Source: CAZHCG01 sp046484285 | GTDB taxonomy: Bacteria; Myxococcota_A; Polyangia; JAAYKL01 | Assembly: GCA_046484285.1 (NCBI GenBank) | Contig: JAWOBP010000228.1 | Location: forward strand, 1 to 18,928 | Length of the DNA: 18,928 nt | Direction: 5' to 3' | Shown here: positions 6,360 to 14,281 of the stretch, piece by piece | Numbering within the stretch: position 1 is the first letter of the stretch | Layout of the letters: every line of letters starts with the position of its first letter | The notes under the pieces: model-generated | Told to the model about the DNA's origin: nothing | Database searches by the model: none | What the model saw: the letters and a program-made list of their open reading frames with translations, nothing else | Made by a program: the position numbers and the translations under genes

Positions 6360-7913
6360 ATGCCCGAGCCGATCACAGTCGAGATTCGCCGCGGAGCCGA
6401 GGTCCTGGACCAGCGCGAGTTGAGCGACGGCGCTTCGTTCGTGCTGGGACGCTCGTCGAGCGCGGATGTGACCCTGGAGTCGCGCGAGGTCTCCCGCGAG
6501 CACTGCGGAATATCCTGCGGGGCCGAGCGCTTCGAGGTGCGCGACATGTCGGTCAACGGCGTGCGCTGCGAGGGGCGCCGGCTCGAGGAGCGAGAGGAGC
6601 TGCCCTACGGCGCAACGATCGAGATCGGGCCGTTCGAAGTGAGGTTGCTGCGGCGCGGGGACGAAGGCGGAGCCGAGCGGGCCCTCGCCTCGCGGCGGCG
6701 CATCCTGCAGCGGCTGGTGCACTGCGTGGAGCTCGAGGCGGTCGACCGCGGCGGCGATTCGCTACGCGCCCGGGTAGAGGCCGCGCTGGAGCGGATCGCG
6801 CACGACGAGGGTCTGAGCGCCGGGCCCCAGCTCGAGAGGCTGATCTCGGAGCTGGCGGACGAGGCGCTGGGGCTCGGTCCCCTCGAGCGGCTGATGGCGG
6901 ACGACGCGGTCAGCGAGATCATGGTCGTGGACCCGCGGACGGTCTACGTGGAACGTGGCGGACAGCTCCAGCGCAGCGAGCTGTCGTTCACCTCGGCCGA
7001 GTCGGTGCGGACCGTGATCGAGCGGATCATCACCCCGCTCGGCCGGCGCGTCGACGAGTCGTCCCCGATGGTGGACGCCAGGCTGCCCGACGGATCGCGG
7101 GTCAACGTGGTGATTCCGCCGCTGGCGCTGCGCGGACCGGCGATCACGATCCGCAAGTTCTCGCGCGATCCGCTGGGCATCGAGGATCTGATCCGCTTCG
7201 GCAGCCTCGATCGCACCGTGGCCGGCTTTCTCGAGCGCGCCGTGGCCGCGCGCCGCAACGTGGTGATCTCGGGCGGGACCGGCTCGGGCAAGACCACGCT
7301 GCTCAACGTGCTGGCCGGCGCGATCGATCCGTCCGAGCGGATCGTCACGATCGAGGACGCGGCCGAGCTGCAGCTCCCCCAGCCGCACGTGGTGCGCCTC
7401 GAGTCGCGCCCGGCCAACGCGGAGGGGAGCGGAGCAGTCGGCATCCGCGACCTGGTGCGCAACGCGCTGCGAATGCGGCCCGATCGAATCGTGGTCGGCG
7501 AGTGCCGCGGCGGCGAGGCGCTCGACATGCTGCAGGCGATGAACACCGGCCACGACGGCTCGCTGACCACGACCCACGCCAACTCGCCGCACGAGGCGAT
7601 CTCGCGTTTGGAGACGCTCGGCCTGATGGCCGGGCTCGAGCTGCCCTCGCGGGCGATTCGGGAGCAGATCGCGGCCGCGGTGGACCTGGTCGTCCAGCAG
7701 ACCCGCTTTCCCGACGGCGCGCGGCGGATCACCTCGATCGCAGAGGTCGTGGGCATGGAGGAAGACGGAAGCGTGCGCCTCGCCGAGATCTTCCGCTACG
7801 CGCCGGGGCGCGAAGGCGATCGCTCGCGGCAGGGGGAGTTCATGGCCACCGGCAGGTTGCCCTCCTTCGCCGCCGACATCTCGGTCGTGGGCGGACCGGA
7901 GGCGTCGTCGTGA
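6360..7913 (+). CDS. tadA: FHA-domain-fused Tad/CpaF-type secretion ATPase
   Basis: A 517-residue protein. Residues 4-96 are an FHA phosphothreonine-peptide-binding domain: G30-R31, S46-R-E-H49 and N66-G67 are the expected loop residues. After a helical linker with an N-terminal CpaF region (about 110-210), residues 210-500 form the hexameric secretion ATPase: Walker A GGTGSGKT (305-312), an Asp-box-like EDAAELQL (332-339), Walker B region RPDRIVVGECRGGEALDML (373-391) and His box TTTHANSPHEAI (403-414). It would power assembly or export of Flp-type pili or secretion from the cytoplasmic face of the inner membrane. It overlaps the following gene by 4 bases (GTGA). The FHA fusion implies control by a Ser/Thr kinase, none of which is in view. 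No clear ribosome site precedes the ATG, which follows a sigma-54-like promoter. Confidence 0.93.
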   Translation: MPEPITVEIRRGAEVLDQRELSDGASFVLGRSSSADVTLESREVSREHCGISCGAERFEVRDMSVNGVRCEGRRLEEREELPYGATIEIGPFEVRLLRRGDEGGAERALASRRRILQRLVHCVELEAVDRGGDSLRARVEAALERIAHDEGLSAGPQLERLISELADEALGLGPLERLMADDAVSEIMVVDPRTVYVERGGQLQRSELSFTSAESVRTVIERIITPLGRRVDESSPMVDARLPDGSRVNVVIPPLALRGPAITIRKFSRDPLGIEDLIRFGSLDRTVAGFLERAVAARRNVVISGGTGSGKTTLLNVLAGAIDPSERIVTIEDAAELQLPQPHVVRLESRPANAEGSGAVGIRDLVRNALRMRPDRIVVGECRGGEALDMLQAMNTGHDGSLTTTHANSPHEAISRLETLGLMAGLELPSRAIREQIAAAVDLVVQQTRFPDGARRITSIAEVVGMEEDGSVRLAEIFRYAPGREGDRSRQGEFMATGRLPSFAADISVVGGPEASS

Positions 7914-8752
7914 CGCTCGCGCTTTGCCAGATCGGATCGGCGCTGGCGCTGGCCGCGGCGATCGCGGCCCAGGTCGGCTGGCTCGCCTCGCCGGGGCCGG
8001 CCGCGGGCTCTCGAGAGGAGAGGTGGAGGCGCGGGCTGCGCGAGCTGAGAGTCGCGCCCGGTCCGCTCGACCACGTTCCGCGGCTGCAGCTGGCCGCGGT
8101 TCCGCTGCTCGCGGTCGCAGCGCTGTGGACGGGCTGCACCGCCCCGCTGATCGTCGCGGCCGCCGCGGCGGTGCTGCCCGACGTGCTGGCCCGACGCGCG
8201 GCCGCGGCGCGGCGAGGGAGGCTGGCAGGTCAGATCGACGGAATGCTGACTGCGCTGGCCGGAGCACTGAGCGCCACTCCCAACCTGGCGGACGCGCTCG
8301 AGTCGCTGCTCGACCACCAGCCCGAGCCGATCCGCGGCGAGATCGAGGTCGTGCTGGCCGAGGTCAAGCTGGGCCGTCCCCTGGACGACGCGCTGCGCCG
8401 CATGGCCGATCGACTGCGGATTCCGGGCCTGGACGCCGCGATCTCGGCCGCGATCACCGGCCGGCGCAGCGGGGGGGACCTGCCGGAGATCCTGCGTCGC
8501 ACCGCCGCGGCGATCCGGGAGATGGCGCGGCTGGAGGGCGTGGTGCGCGCCAAGACCGCCGAGGGTCGGAGCCAGGCCTGGGTGATGGGGCTGGTCCCTC
8601 CCGCGTTGATCGGGCTCTTGCACTACATCAACCCCGGCTGGCTGGAGCCGCTGTGGACCGATCCGATCGGCTGGATCGTGGTCGGCGCCGCGGCCCTGCT
8701 CGAGCTGTTCGCGATCGTGCTGGTCAGGCGGATCGTGGCGGTGGAGCTGTGA
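7910..8752 (+). CDS. tadB: Tad platform protein TadB-like (T2SSF domain)
   Basis: A 280-residue protein starting at GTG 7910, overlapping the ATPase stop (GTGA). One hydrophobic N-terminal helix (about 2-22), a hydrophobic pair around 60-92, a T2SSF/GspF-like cytoplasmic helical domain (about 105-225, e.g. MLTALAGALSATPNLADALE and ITGRRSGGDLPEILRRTAAA), then two C-terminal membrane helices (LVPPALIGLLHYI; WIVVGAAALLELFAIVLV). It forms the inner-membrane platform with TadC, on which the ATPase acts. The start is inferred from the overlap and from the hydrophobic sequence beginning there; upstream in-frame codons only mirror the ATPase gene. Confidence 0.9.
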   Translation: MTLALCQIGSALALAAAIAAQVGWLASPGPAAGSREERWRRGLRELRVAPGPLDHVPRLQLAAVPLLAVAALWTGCTAPLIVAAAAAVLPDVLARRAAAARRGRLAGQIDGMLTALAGALSATPNLADALESLLDHQPEPIRGEIEVVLAEVKLGRPLDDALRRMADRLRIPGLDAAISAAITGRRSGGDLPEILRRTAAAIREMARLEGVVRAKTAEGRSQAWVMGLVPPALIGLLHYINPGWLEPLWTDPIGWIVVGAAALLELFAIVLVRRIVAVEL

Positions 8753-9651
8753 GCGGGGCGATCCTCCAGGCGGCGGTCGCGCTCGCGGCCGGCGCGGCGG
8801 TCGCGGTCGGCTGGGCTTGGCTGTGGTCCTCGCGGCCCTCGCTGCCCGACTTCGCCGGCGAGCGGGGAGAGCGGCTGCAAAGAAGCCTGGCCCGTCATCC
8901 GTGGCTGCGTCCGCCGCACCTCTTGATATCGGCGATCGCAGCCCATCTGTCGCGCCTGCCGCTCGGCAAGACGAGGGCTCGGATCGAGCTCGGGCTCGAG
9001 CGGGCCGGCTATCCGCTCGGTCTCGACGCAGACGGCGCGCTGGCGTTGGGTCTGCTGGCCGGGCTGGCCGGCTCGGCGCTGGGCGCGGCGTCGACGTCCG
9101 CGTTGTTCGGCTCGCTTGTGCCCGGCGCGCTGGTGGGGCTGGTCTTCGGCGCCGGGGCTGTCAGGCTGCAAATCGACGACGCGGCGCGGGAGAGGTTGCG
9201 CGCCGTGCGCCGCAGCCTGCCCCAGGCGATCGACCTGGCCGCGCTGGCGATGCAGGCCGGGCTCGACATGCCCGGCGCGTTCACCCAGGTGGCGGAGCAG
9301 ATGCCGGCCGGCGACCCGCTGCGCCGCGAGCTGGAGCAGATGCTGCGCAGGCTGTCGGTCGGATGGTCGCGGGACGCGGCGTTGCGCTCGCTGGCCGAAC
9401 GCGTGCGGGCCCCGGAGGTGCGCCAGCTGACCTCGGCGGTGATCCAGGCCGACCGCCAGGGCACGCCGCTTTCGCAGGTGCTGGCGATCCAGGCGCGGGT
9501 GATGCGCACCCGCCGCTCCCAGGCCGCGGAGCAACGCGCGGCGCGAGCGGCCGTGCTGCTGCTGGGCCCGCTGATGCTGATCTTCACCTGCGTCTTTCTC
9601 TTGCTGCTCGGTCCGTTCGTGGTCAAGTGGTTCCGCGGAGAGCTGATCTGA
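8749..9651 (+). CDS. tadC: Tad platform protein TadC-like (T2SSF domain)
   Basis: A 300-residue protein starting at GTG 8749, again overlapping the previous stop by GTGA. N-terminal membrane helix (about 2-26), a central hydrophobic pair (about 97-138), a T2SSF domain (about 150-270: SLPQAIDLAALAMQAGLDMP ... SAVIQADRQGTPLSQVLAIQ) and a C-terminal membrane helix (VLLLGPLMLIFTCVFLLLLG). Partner of TadB in the secretion platform. The next genes expected in a Tad locus (TadD, pseudopilins, secretin, pilin) are not found downstream. Confidence 0.9.
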   Translation: MSGAILQAAVALAAGAAVAVGWAWLWSSRPSLPDFAGERGERLQRSLARHPWLRPPHLLISAIAAHLSRLPLGKTRARIELGLERAGYPLGLDADGALALGLLAGLAGSALGAASTSALFGSLVPGALVGLVFGAGAVRLQIDDAARERLRAVRRSLPQAIDLAALAMQAGLDMPGAFTQVAEQMPAGDPLRRELEQMLRRLSVGWSRDAALRSLAERVRAPEVRQLTSAVIQADRQGTPLSQVLAIQARVMRTRRSQAAEQRAARAAVLLLGPLMLIFTCVFLLLLGPFVVKWFRGELI

Positions 9652-9739
9652 GCCCGAGCTCGAGGCCGCCGGGCTGAAGGTCTCGATCCTGGAAGAGACC
9701 CTCCCAGACCAGTACGTGGTCCGCGGCTCGGAGCCCTGA
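9647..9739 (+). pseudogene. Possible short coding remnant after tadC
   Basis: A 30-codon open stretch (ELEAAGLKVSILEETL ... YVVRGSEP, stop 9737-9739) has protein-like composition, reads like a strand-helix-strand end, and has no start codon or ribosome site. It lies in a different frame from tadC and has a stop just upstream (9644-9646). It may be the tail of a deleted gene; I cannot name a family. Confidence 0.25.
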
Positions 9740-9740
9740 T

Positions 9741-9754
9741 CGGCGCGAGCGCCG
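9741..9754. other. Short hairpin between convergent genes
   Basis: CGGCG (9741-9745) and CGCCG (9750-9754) with loop CGAG. It sits between the end of the tad set and the end of the minus-strand membrane-protein gene. There is no T-run on either strand, so terminator function is doubtful. Confidence 0.3.
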
Positions 9755-9760
9755 GCCTGC

Positions 9761-10123
9761 TCAGAATCCGGACTCGATCAGCAGCCAGAAGTAGAGCACC
9801 AGCGAGATCAGGGCGAACGGCGCCACGATCGTGTTGATCTTGGCCAGGATCTGACCGGCCTTGGTCTTGCCGCGCGCGCCGTCCTCGGTGCTCATCAGGC
9901 CCTGGTCCATCAGCTGCAGGTCGGAGCCGGCCCGGCTCCAGTTGATCAGACCCAGGATGAAGCTGACGAGCGGAAAGATGCTGAGGAAGACCGCTCCCAC
10001 GATCCCTTGCGTGATCATGCGGCGCGCGCGCAGGGGATCGTGCTCGGTTTTTTGTTGCCCGTCGGTCCCCGCGCCCGGAGGCGCGTAGGGATTGTCGGTT
10101 CCAGCCTGCTCGATACTCGGCAT
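9761..10123 (-). CDS. Small two-helix membrane protein, DUF4190-like
   Basis: A 120-residue protein. The N-terminal ~35 residues are polar and start with an N-P-Y-A-P-P motif typical of proteins in this loose group. Two hydrophobic segments follow: about 38-62 (ITQGIVGAVFLSIFPLVSFI) and about 93-117 (INTIVAPFALISLVLYFWLL), separated by a polar loop with a GKTKAGQILAK stretch. The layout resembles DUF4190-type proteins with a cytoplasmic N-terminus. Function is unknown. It is convergent with the tad genes and divergent from the Cys-rich lipoprotein gene. Confidence 0.75.
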   Translation of the reverse strand: MPSIEQAGTDNPYAPPGAGTDGQQKTEHDPLRARRMITQGIVGAVFLSIFPLVSFILGLINWSRAGSDLQLMDQGLMSTEDGARGKTKAGQILAKINTIVAPFALISLVLYFWLLIESGF

Positions 10124-10161
10124 CTCGGTCGACCTTTCGGATGGTAAACGCGCTTGTGACG

Positions 10162-10173
10162 CGAGTTGACTCG
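10162..10173. promoter_or_regulatory. Palindrome in a divergent intergenic region
   Basis: CGAGT (10162-10166), TG, ACTCG (10169-10173) lies about 40 bases upstream of the minus-strand membrane-protein start, next to TAGAAT (minus strand, plus 10179-10184), which could be its -10 box. It is a possible operator; the match is short. Confidence 0.25.
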
Positions 10174-10287
10174 GGAAAATTCTACCAGCGCCTCGCCGGG
10201 TCTTCGAGGAGCTTTTTCACGGCGGAAGACAGCAGGGCTCGATCGAGGGTACAATGAGATCTGAAAAAAAAAGAGGGGGAGGACGCG

Positions 10288-11139
10288 ATGAGCTCTACGG
10301 CAATCAGAGTGTTTTCGCTGCTGACCGCGGCGTTGCTCGCCGCGCTGACCGGATGCGGCCAGGCGGAGCCGATTGCGATTGGGTTGGACGGAGGAGCCGA
10401 CGGCGACGTGGACGGTGATGGGGACGGGGACTCGGACGCGGACGGTGATTCCGACGCGGAAGGTGATTCCGATGCGGACGGAGACGCGGACGGAGACGCG
10501 GACGGAGACGCGGACGGAGACGCGGACGGAGATGCCGACGGAGATGCCGACGGCGACGCCGATTGTCCGTACGAGTGTGCCGGCTACTGGCAGTGCATGC
10601 AGGGCGGAGGCGAGGTTCTCGACCAGTACGTGTGCGAGTACGGCGTGTGCTGCGATTGGGGCGATCCCGACCCCGAGCCGTGCCCCTACGAGTGCGTGGC
10701 GTACACCGAGTGCGAGGCGTGGGGCGGAGCGGTCTTCGAGGAGTACTACTGCGAGGACGAGGCGCAGGTCTGCTGCGCGTCCGATGTGCCCGAGCCGTGC
10801 CCGTACGACTGCACCGGCTACTGGCAGTGCACCGGGGAGGGTGGCCAGGTGCTGGACCAGTACATGTGCCCGCAGGGCGTGTGCTGCGATTGGGGCGATC
10901 CCGACCCCGAGCCGTGTCCGTTCGAGTGCGTGTTCTGGGACGAGTGCATCGAGCTGGGCGGCCAGCCGCTGGAGGAGTTCGACTGCGGAGACGAGGGTTA
11001 TGTCTGCTGCGAGCTGTGGGATCCCGAGCCCGAGCCGTGCATCTACGAGTGCACGTGGGATCTGCTCTGCTCGCTGCTGGGTGGCACCCAGCACGACGAG
11101 ATGGTCTGCGACGAGGGCGTCTGCTGCGAGTACCCCTGA
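10288..11139 (+). CDS. Lipoprotein with Asp-rich linker and five six-cysteine repeats
   Basis: A 283-residue predicted surface lipoprotein. Signal helix 9-20, lipobox L20-T21-G22-C23, +2 Gly. Residues 34-92 are an acidic linker of DGDA/DGDS units, resembling D-x-D-x-D-G calcium-binding loops. Residues 93-283 hold five repeats of about 33-41 residues with pattern C-x3-C-x5-C-x12-C-x4/6-CC, joined by acidic D-P-D-P-E-P spacers. Repeats 1 and 3 are close copies (YWQC, VLDQY, GVCCDWGDPDPEP), and 2 and 4 resemble each other in spacing, so a two-repeat unit was probably duplicated. The terminal CC pattern recalls disulfide mini-domains such as clip domains, but the family is not identified. GGGGGAGG precedes the ATG. 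It is likely disulfide-stabilised and extracellular, with a binding role. Confidence 0.88.
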   Translation: MSSTAIRVFSLLTAALLAALTGCGQAEPIAIGLDGGADGDVDGDGDGDSDADGDSDAEGDSDADGDADGDADGDADGDADGDADGDADGDADCPYECAGYWQCMQGGGEVLDQYVCEYGVCCDWGDPDPEPCPYECVAYTECEAWGGAVFEEYYCEDEAQVCCASDVPEPCPYDCTGYWQCTGEGGQVLDQYMCPQGVCCDWGDPDPEPCPFECVFWDECIELGGQPLEEFDCGDEGYVCCELWDPEPEPCIYECTWDLLCSLLGGTQHDEMVCDEGVCCEYP

Positions 11140-11197
11140 GGTGATGGACGGAAACGAAGCTGCGTGACACTCCTCTTCGAGCTCGAGGAACAACGAG

Positions 11198-12532
11198 ATG
11201 AGCAACAACTCCAACGAACCGCGCAGGCTGTTTCCCCGCGGTCTGATCGCGCTGGCGGTCGCGACCATGTTGGAGCGCTGCGGCTACTTCATGGTGCTCT
11301 CCTCGCTGGTCATGTTCATCCATGGGGGATTGTGGTTCTCGTCGTCCGATATCTGGACGATCTACCTGCTGGGCGCGGCCACTATGAGCATCCTGGGCGG
11401 GCTGCTGGGCGACGTGGCCGGACACCGGCGGATCGCGATCGCCGGAGGGGCGCTGACGGCCGGCGCGCTGATGCTGTTCTCCTTTCCGCTGGAGGTGCTG
11501 GGCGAGTCGGCGTTCGTGCCGGTGCTGATCATCCTGTTCGTGCTGGCTTCCGGGCGCGGCATGTTTCCGATCAACGTCCCGGCGCTGGCGGCCTCGCTGT
11601 ACGACGGGCGGCGCTCGCGGGTGCCGCTGGCCGGAGGCCTGATCGTGCTGCAAACCGGCGTGGCTCTGGGCGCCTTGCTCGGAACTTTTTTCGCCGAGGG
11701 TATTCGTTTTCTGGGCGAGAATCTGTTCGATTTGAGCTGGGAGGGATCTTTCCACCTCGCGGCCGGCACGGCCGGTCATTTCGCGTTGGGGGCGATGGTG
11801 GTGCTGCTCGCTCGCCGCGGGCCGCTGTCCGCCGCCGAGAACGAGGTCCGAGACGCGATCCGCGCCGGGCGGAGGAGCTCCGACTTCGCCGGAGCGGCGC
11901 GCCAGTCGGCCCGCGCGCTGCCGTTCTTGATTCCCGGCTGGGCGCTGTTCATGCTCGGCTACAATCTCTCCTACGGGTCGGCGCACGGCTTTACGAGCCT
12001 GTTCTGTGGGGAGCGGATCGGCTGGCTGTGGTCGATCGGATCGGTCTCGACCGTGCTGCTGGCGCCGCTGGCCGTGCTGCTGGTCTGCCTGGTCGTGCGG
12101 AGCAGGGAACGGATCACGCATACCTCCCTGGCCGCGGCTGGAATGCTGGCCGCTGCGGCCGCGGTCGCGGTGCTGCTCGTGGGATCGCTGCTGGCCGCGG
12201 GCCCGGTCTCGGACGCGGCCCCCTCGTGGCACAGCGAGGCGTCGTCCCTGGCCTGGCCGATCGGCGCGGTGCTGCTGTTGGGAGTCGCGGATCTGGTAGC
12301 GGTTCCGCTCTTCCACGCCTTCGTGCTGGCGGCCGGCCCCAGGCGGGTGCGCGGTCTGATGCTGGGGCTGACGATCGCGGCCGTCGGGCACTTCGCTTTT
12401 CTGGACAGGTTCTTCTACGACTGGCTGGAGGTCATCCCCTTCAGCTGGCGCACAGCGTCGGTGTGCGCGGGGCTGCTGCTGGCAGCCCTGCTGGTCTTCG
12501 CGGTGGGAAGAGCCCACCGCCGGCCGCAGTAG
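11198..12532 (+). CDS. MFS transporter, POT/PTR-like
   Basis: A 444-residue inner-membrane protein with about 12 hydrophobic segments. Features of the proton-dependent oligopeptide transporter group: an E-R pair in helix 1 (E26-R27, followed by GYF), the loop GGLLGDVAGHRR (67-78), and a helix-4 region MFPINVPALAASLY (122-135) like the family's conserved N-x-x-x-L-x-x-x-L-Y. It is slightly short for the family, and the E-R-F-Y motif is altered (ERCGY), so the substrate may differ; peptide uptake is a guess. GAGG (11185-11188) precedes the ATG and sits in the 3' arm of a small TCCTC/GAGGA hairpin. There is no clear operon link to its neighbours. Confidence 0.82.
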   Translation: MSNNSNEPRRLFPRGLIALAVATMLERCGYFMVLSSLVMFIHGGLWFSSSDIWTIYLLGAATMSILGGLLGDVAGHRRIAIAGGALTAGALMLFSFPLEVLGESAFVPVLIILFVLASGRGMFPINVPALAASLYDGRRSRVPLAGGLIVLQTGVALGALLGTFFAEGIRFLGENLFDLSWEGSFHLAAGTAGHFALGAMVVLLARRGPLSAAENEVRDAIRAGRRSSDFAGAARQSARALPFLIPGWALFMLGYNLSYGSAHGFTSLFCGERIGWLWSIGSVSTVLLAPLAVLLVCLVVRSRERITHTSLAAAGMLAAAAAVAVLLVGSLLAAGPVSDAAPSWHSEASSLAWPIGAVLLLGVADLVAVPLFHAFVLAAGPRRVRGLMLGLTIAAVGHFAFLDRFFYDWLEVIPFSWRTASVCAGLLLAALLVFAVGRAHRRPQ

Positions 12533-12671
12533 CCCGGATCAATTGTTTCGTTTCGAGCACCCTCGGTGGGCTTTTCCACTCGAGCGCGGTTGGCGCAAAC
12601 GATTCGTTGCGGGCGCGAGCCTTCGGCGGGATGCTTGACTCGCTCGGCTTGGGGGCCGTAGCTTCGCTCGA

Positions 12672-14261
12672 ATGAGCGGCGAGCGGGACAATCGTGAGCT
12701 GGTGCGCTCCACCGGGCGCGGGGCGATCGCCATCACCGCGGCCAAGGTCTGGTTCATGGTGACGGGCTGGGCCCTGATCTTCTGCCTGCCCCGCATCTTC
12801 AAGTGGACCAGCGACGGCGACCCGCAGCGCGGCCAGGAGCTGTTCGGCGCCTACAAGCTGGTCTTCATGGGGATCTCGTTCGTCAACAACGGGATAATCA
12901 CCGGCACGATCCAGGCGGTCTCCAAGTTCACCTCCGAAGGCGCCAGCGATCCGGGCGACGTGCGCCGCGCCGCGCTCGGGGTGCAAGGCGGGGTCGGAGT
13001 CGCGCTGGCCGTGGCCTACATGGCGTTCGCCGGTCTGCTCGCGGATCTGCTCGGCTCCCCGGAGCTGGCCGGGCTGATGCGGATCAGCGCGCCCGTTATT
13101 GCGGCCTACTCCTGCTACGCGGTCTTCATCGGCTCGTTCAACGGCAGGCGGCTCTACGGGCGCCAGGCGCTGTTCGATTTCGCCTACTCCACGGTCAAGG
13201 TGGGCCTGATCCTGGGGCTGGCGGCCGCTGGCATGGAGGTGCTGGGCACGGTGCTCGGGTTCCTGGTCGCAGCGGTCGCGGTCGCGGTCGCGGCCGGGAT
13301 CGCGGCGGGCCGCGGCGGCACGGGGACGCGCTTCTCCGCGCGCCGCTACCTGTCTTTCGCCGCGGTTCTGATCGTCTACACCTTTGCGCTGAACCTGGTG
13401 ATGAGCCTCGACCTGTTCCTGCTCAAGGGCGTGACCGCCGAGCTGGCGCTCGACTCCGGCGCGGGCGCGGACGAGGCGTCCGGCCTGAGCAAGCTGCTGG
13501 CCGGCCGCTACGGAGCCGCCCAGGGGCTGGCCTTCATCCCCTACCAGGCGGTGCTGGCGATCGCCTTCGTCGCCTTTCCGATGATATCGCGGGTCATCTT
13601 CGTCGGAGACGTGGAGCGCACCCGCCGCTACGTGCGAAGCACGATCCGTTTCTCGGCGATTTTGATCGCGGCGCTGGCCTCGGTGTTCGTCGCCTTGCCC
13701 CGGCAGGCGCTGCTGCTGGTCTTCCCGCCGGAGTACTCGGCCGCGGCTCCGGCGCTGTCCGTGCTGGCGGTGGGCGTGGCCTGCTTCGGGATGATGGTGA
13801 TCGGCAACACGATTCTCAACGGGGCGGGCCACCCCTGGCGCGCGATGGGGGTCGTGCTGGCCGCGCTGGCCGCCGTCAGCGCGCTGGTCTCGGTGCTGGT
13901 CCGGCTGGCGGGACCGGGCGAGGACGCCTTGCTCGCGGCCGCCGGCGGCACGGCGCTGGGGATGTTTTTCGGCCTGGCGCTCAGCGGGTTGGCGGTGCTG
14001 CGGCGTTTTCGCGCATACTGGTCGTTTCTCTCCGCGCTGCGCGTGGGGGTCGCTGTGCTGGCCGCGGTCGCGCTGGGCCGCTGGCTTCCGGTCGGCGCCT
14101 GGTGGCTGACGCTGCTGGAGTGCGGGGCGGTGCTGGTCGTCTTCTTCGGCGTGCTGGTGGCCGTGCGAGAGCTCGGCGCCGACGATTTCTCCAAGGTGGC
14201 CAGCGTGCTGGGGAAGGGGGATTGCTCCTCGCGGGGTGACCCGGGCGACGAAAAAAGGTAG
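12672..14261 (+). CDS. Polysaccharide flippase-like membrane protein (MOP/MATE superfamily)
   Basis: A 529-residue polytopic protein with roughly 12-14 hydrophobic helices and the layout of Wzx/RfbX-type flippases: an N-terminal helix after STGRGAIAITAAKVWF, a second helix region with VNNGIITGTIQAVSKFTSE, paired helices of Ala/Val/Leu throughout, and the mid-protein QGLAFIPYQAVLAIAFVAFP helix seen in oligosaccharide flippases. Such proteins move lipid-linked saccharides across the inner membrane. No strong ribosome site precedes the ATG. It is followed after 20 bases by the AMMECR1/toroid protein gene, which has its own AGAGGTG site, so the two probably share a transcript. The upstream ~140-base gap contains small overlapping inverted repeats but no convincing promoter. 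Confidence 0.82.
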   Translation: MSGERDNRELVRSTGRGAIAITAAKVWFMVTGWALIFCLPRIFKWTSDGDPQRGQELFGAYKLVFMGISFVNNGIITGTIQAVSKFTSEGASDPGDVRRAALGVQGGVGVALAVAYMAFAGLLADLLGSPELAGLMRISAPVIAAYSCYAVFIGSFNGRRLYGRQALFDFAYSTVKVGLILGLAAAGMEVLGTVLGFLVAAVAVAVAAGIAAGRGGTGTRFSARRYLSFAAVLIVYTFALNLVMSLDLFLLKGVTAELALDSGAGADEASGLSKLLAGRYGAAQGLAFIPYQAVLAIAFVAFPMISRVIFVGDVERTRRYVRSTIRFSAILIAALASVFVALPRQALLLVFPPEYSAAAPALSVLAVGVACFGMMVIGNTILNGAGHPWRAMGVVLAALAAVSALVSVLVRLAGPGEDALLAAAGGTALGMFFGLALSGLAVLRRFRAYWSFLSALRVGVAVLAAVALGRWLPVGAWWLTLLECGAVLVVFFGVLVAVRELGADDFSKVASVLGKGDCSSRGDPGDEKR

Positions 14262-14281
14262 ATAACGATAGAGGTGCAAAA

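Noticed and set aside
12555..12590. Terminator or attenuator after the MFS gene (CACC-CTC-GGTG then CTTTT, alternative GTGG/CCAC pairing)
   Set aside because: Stems of only 4 bp and a short T-run; too weak to list as a feature.
12572..12593. Sigma-54-like site before the flippase (TTGGCGC ... TTGC)
   Set aside because: The spacing between GG and GC is 15 rather than 10 bases.
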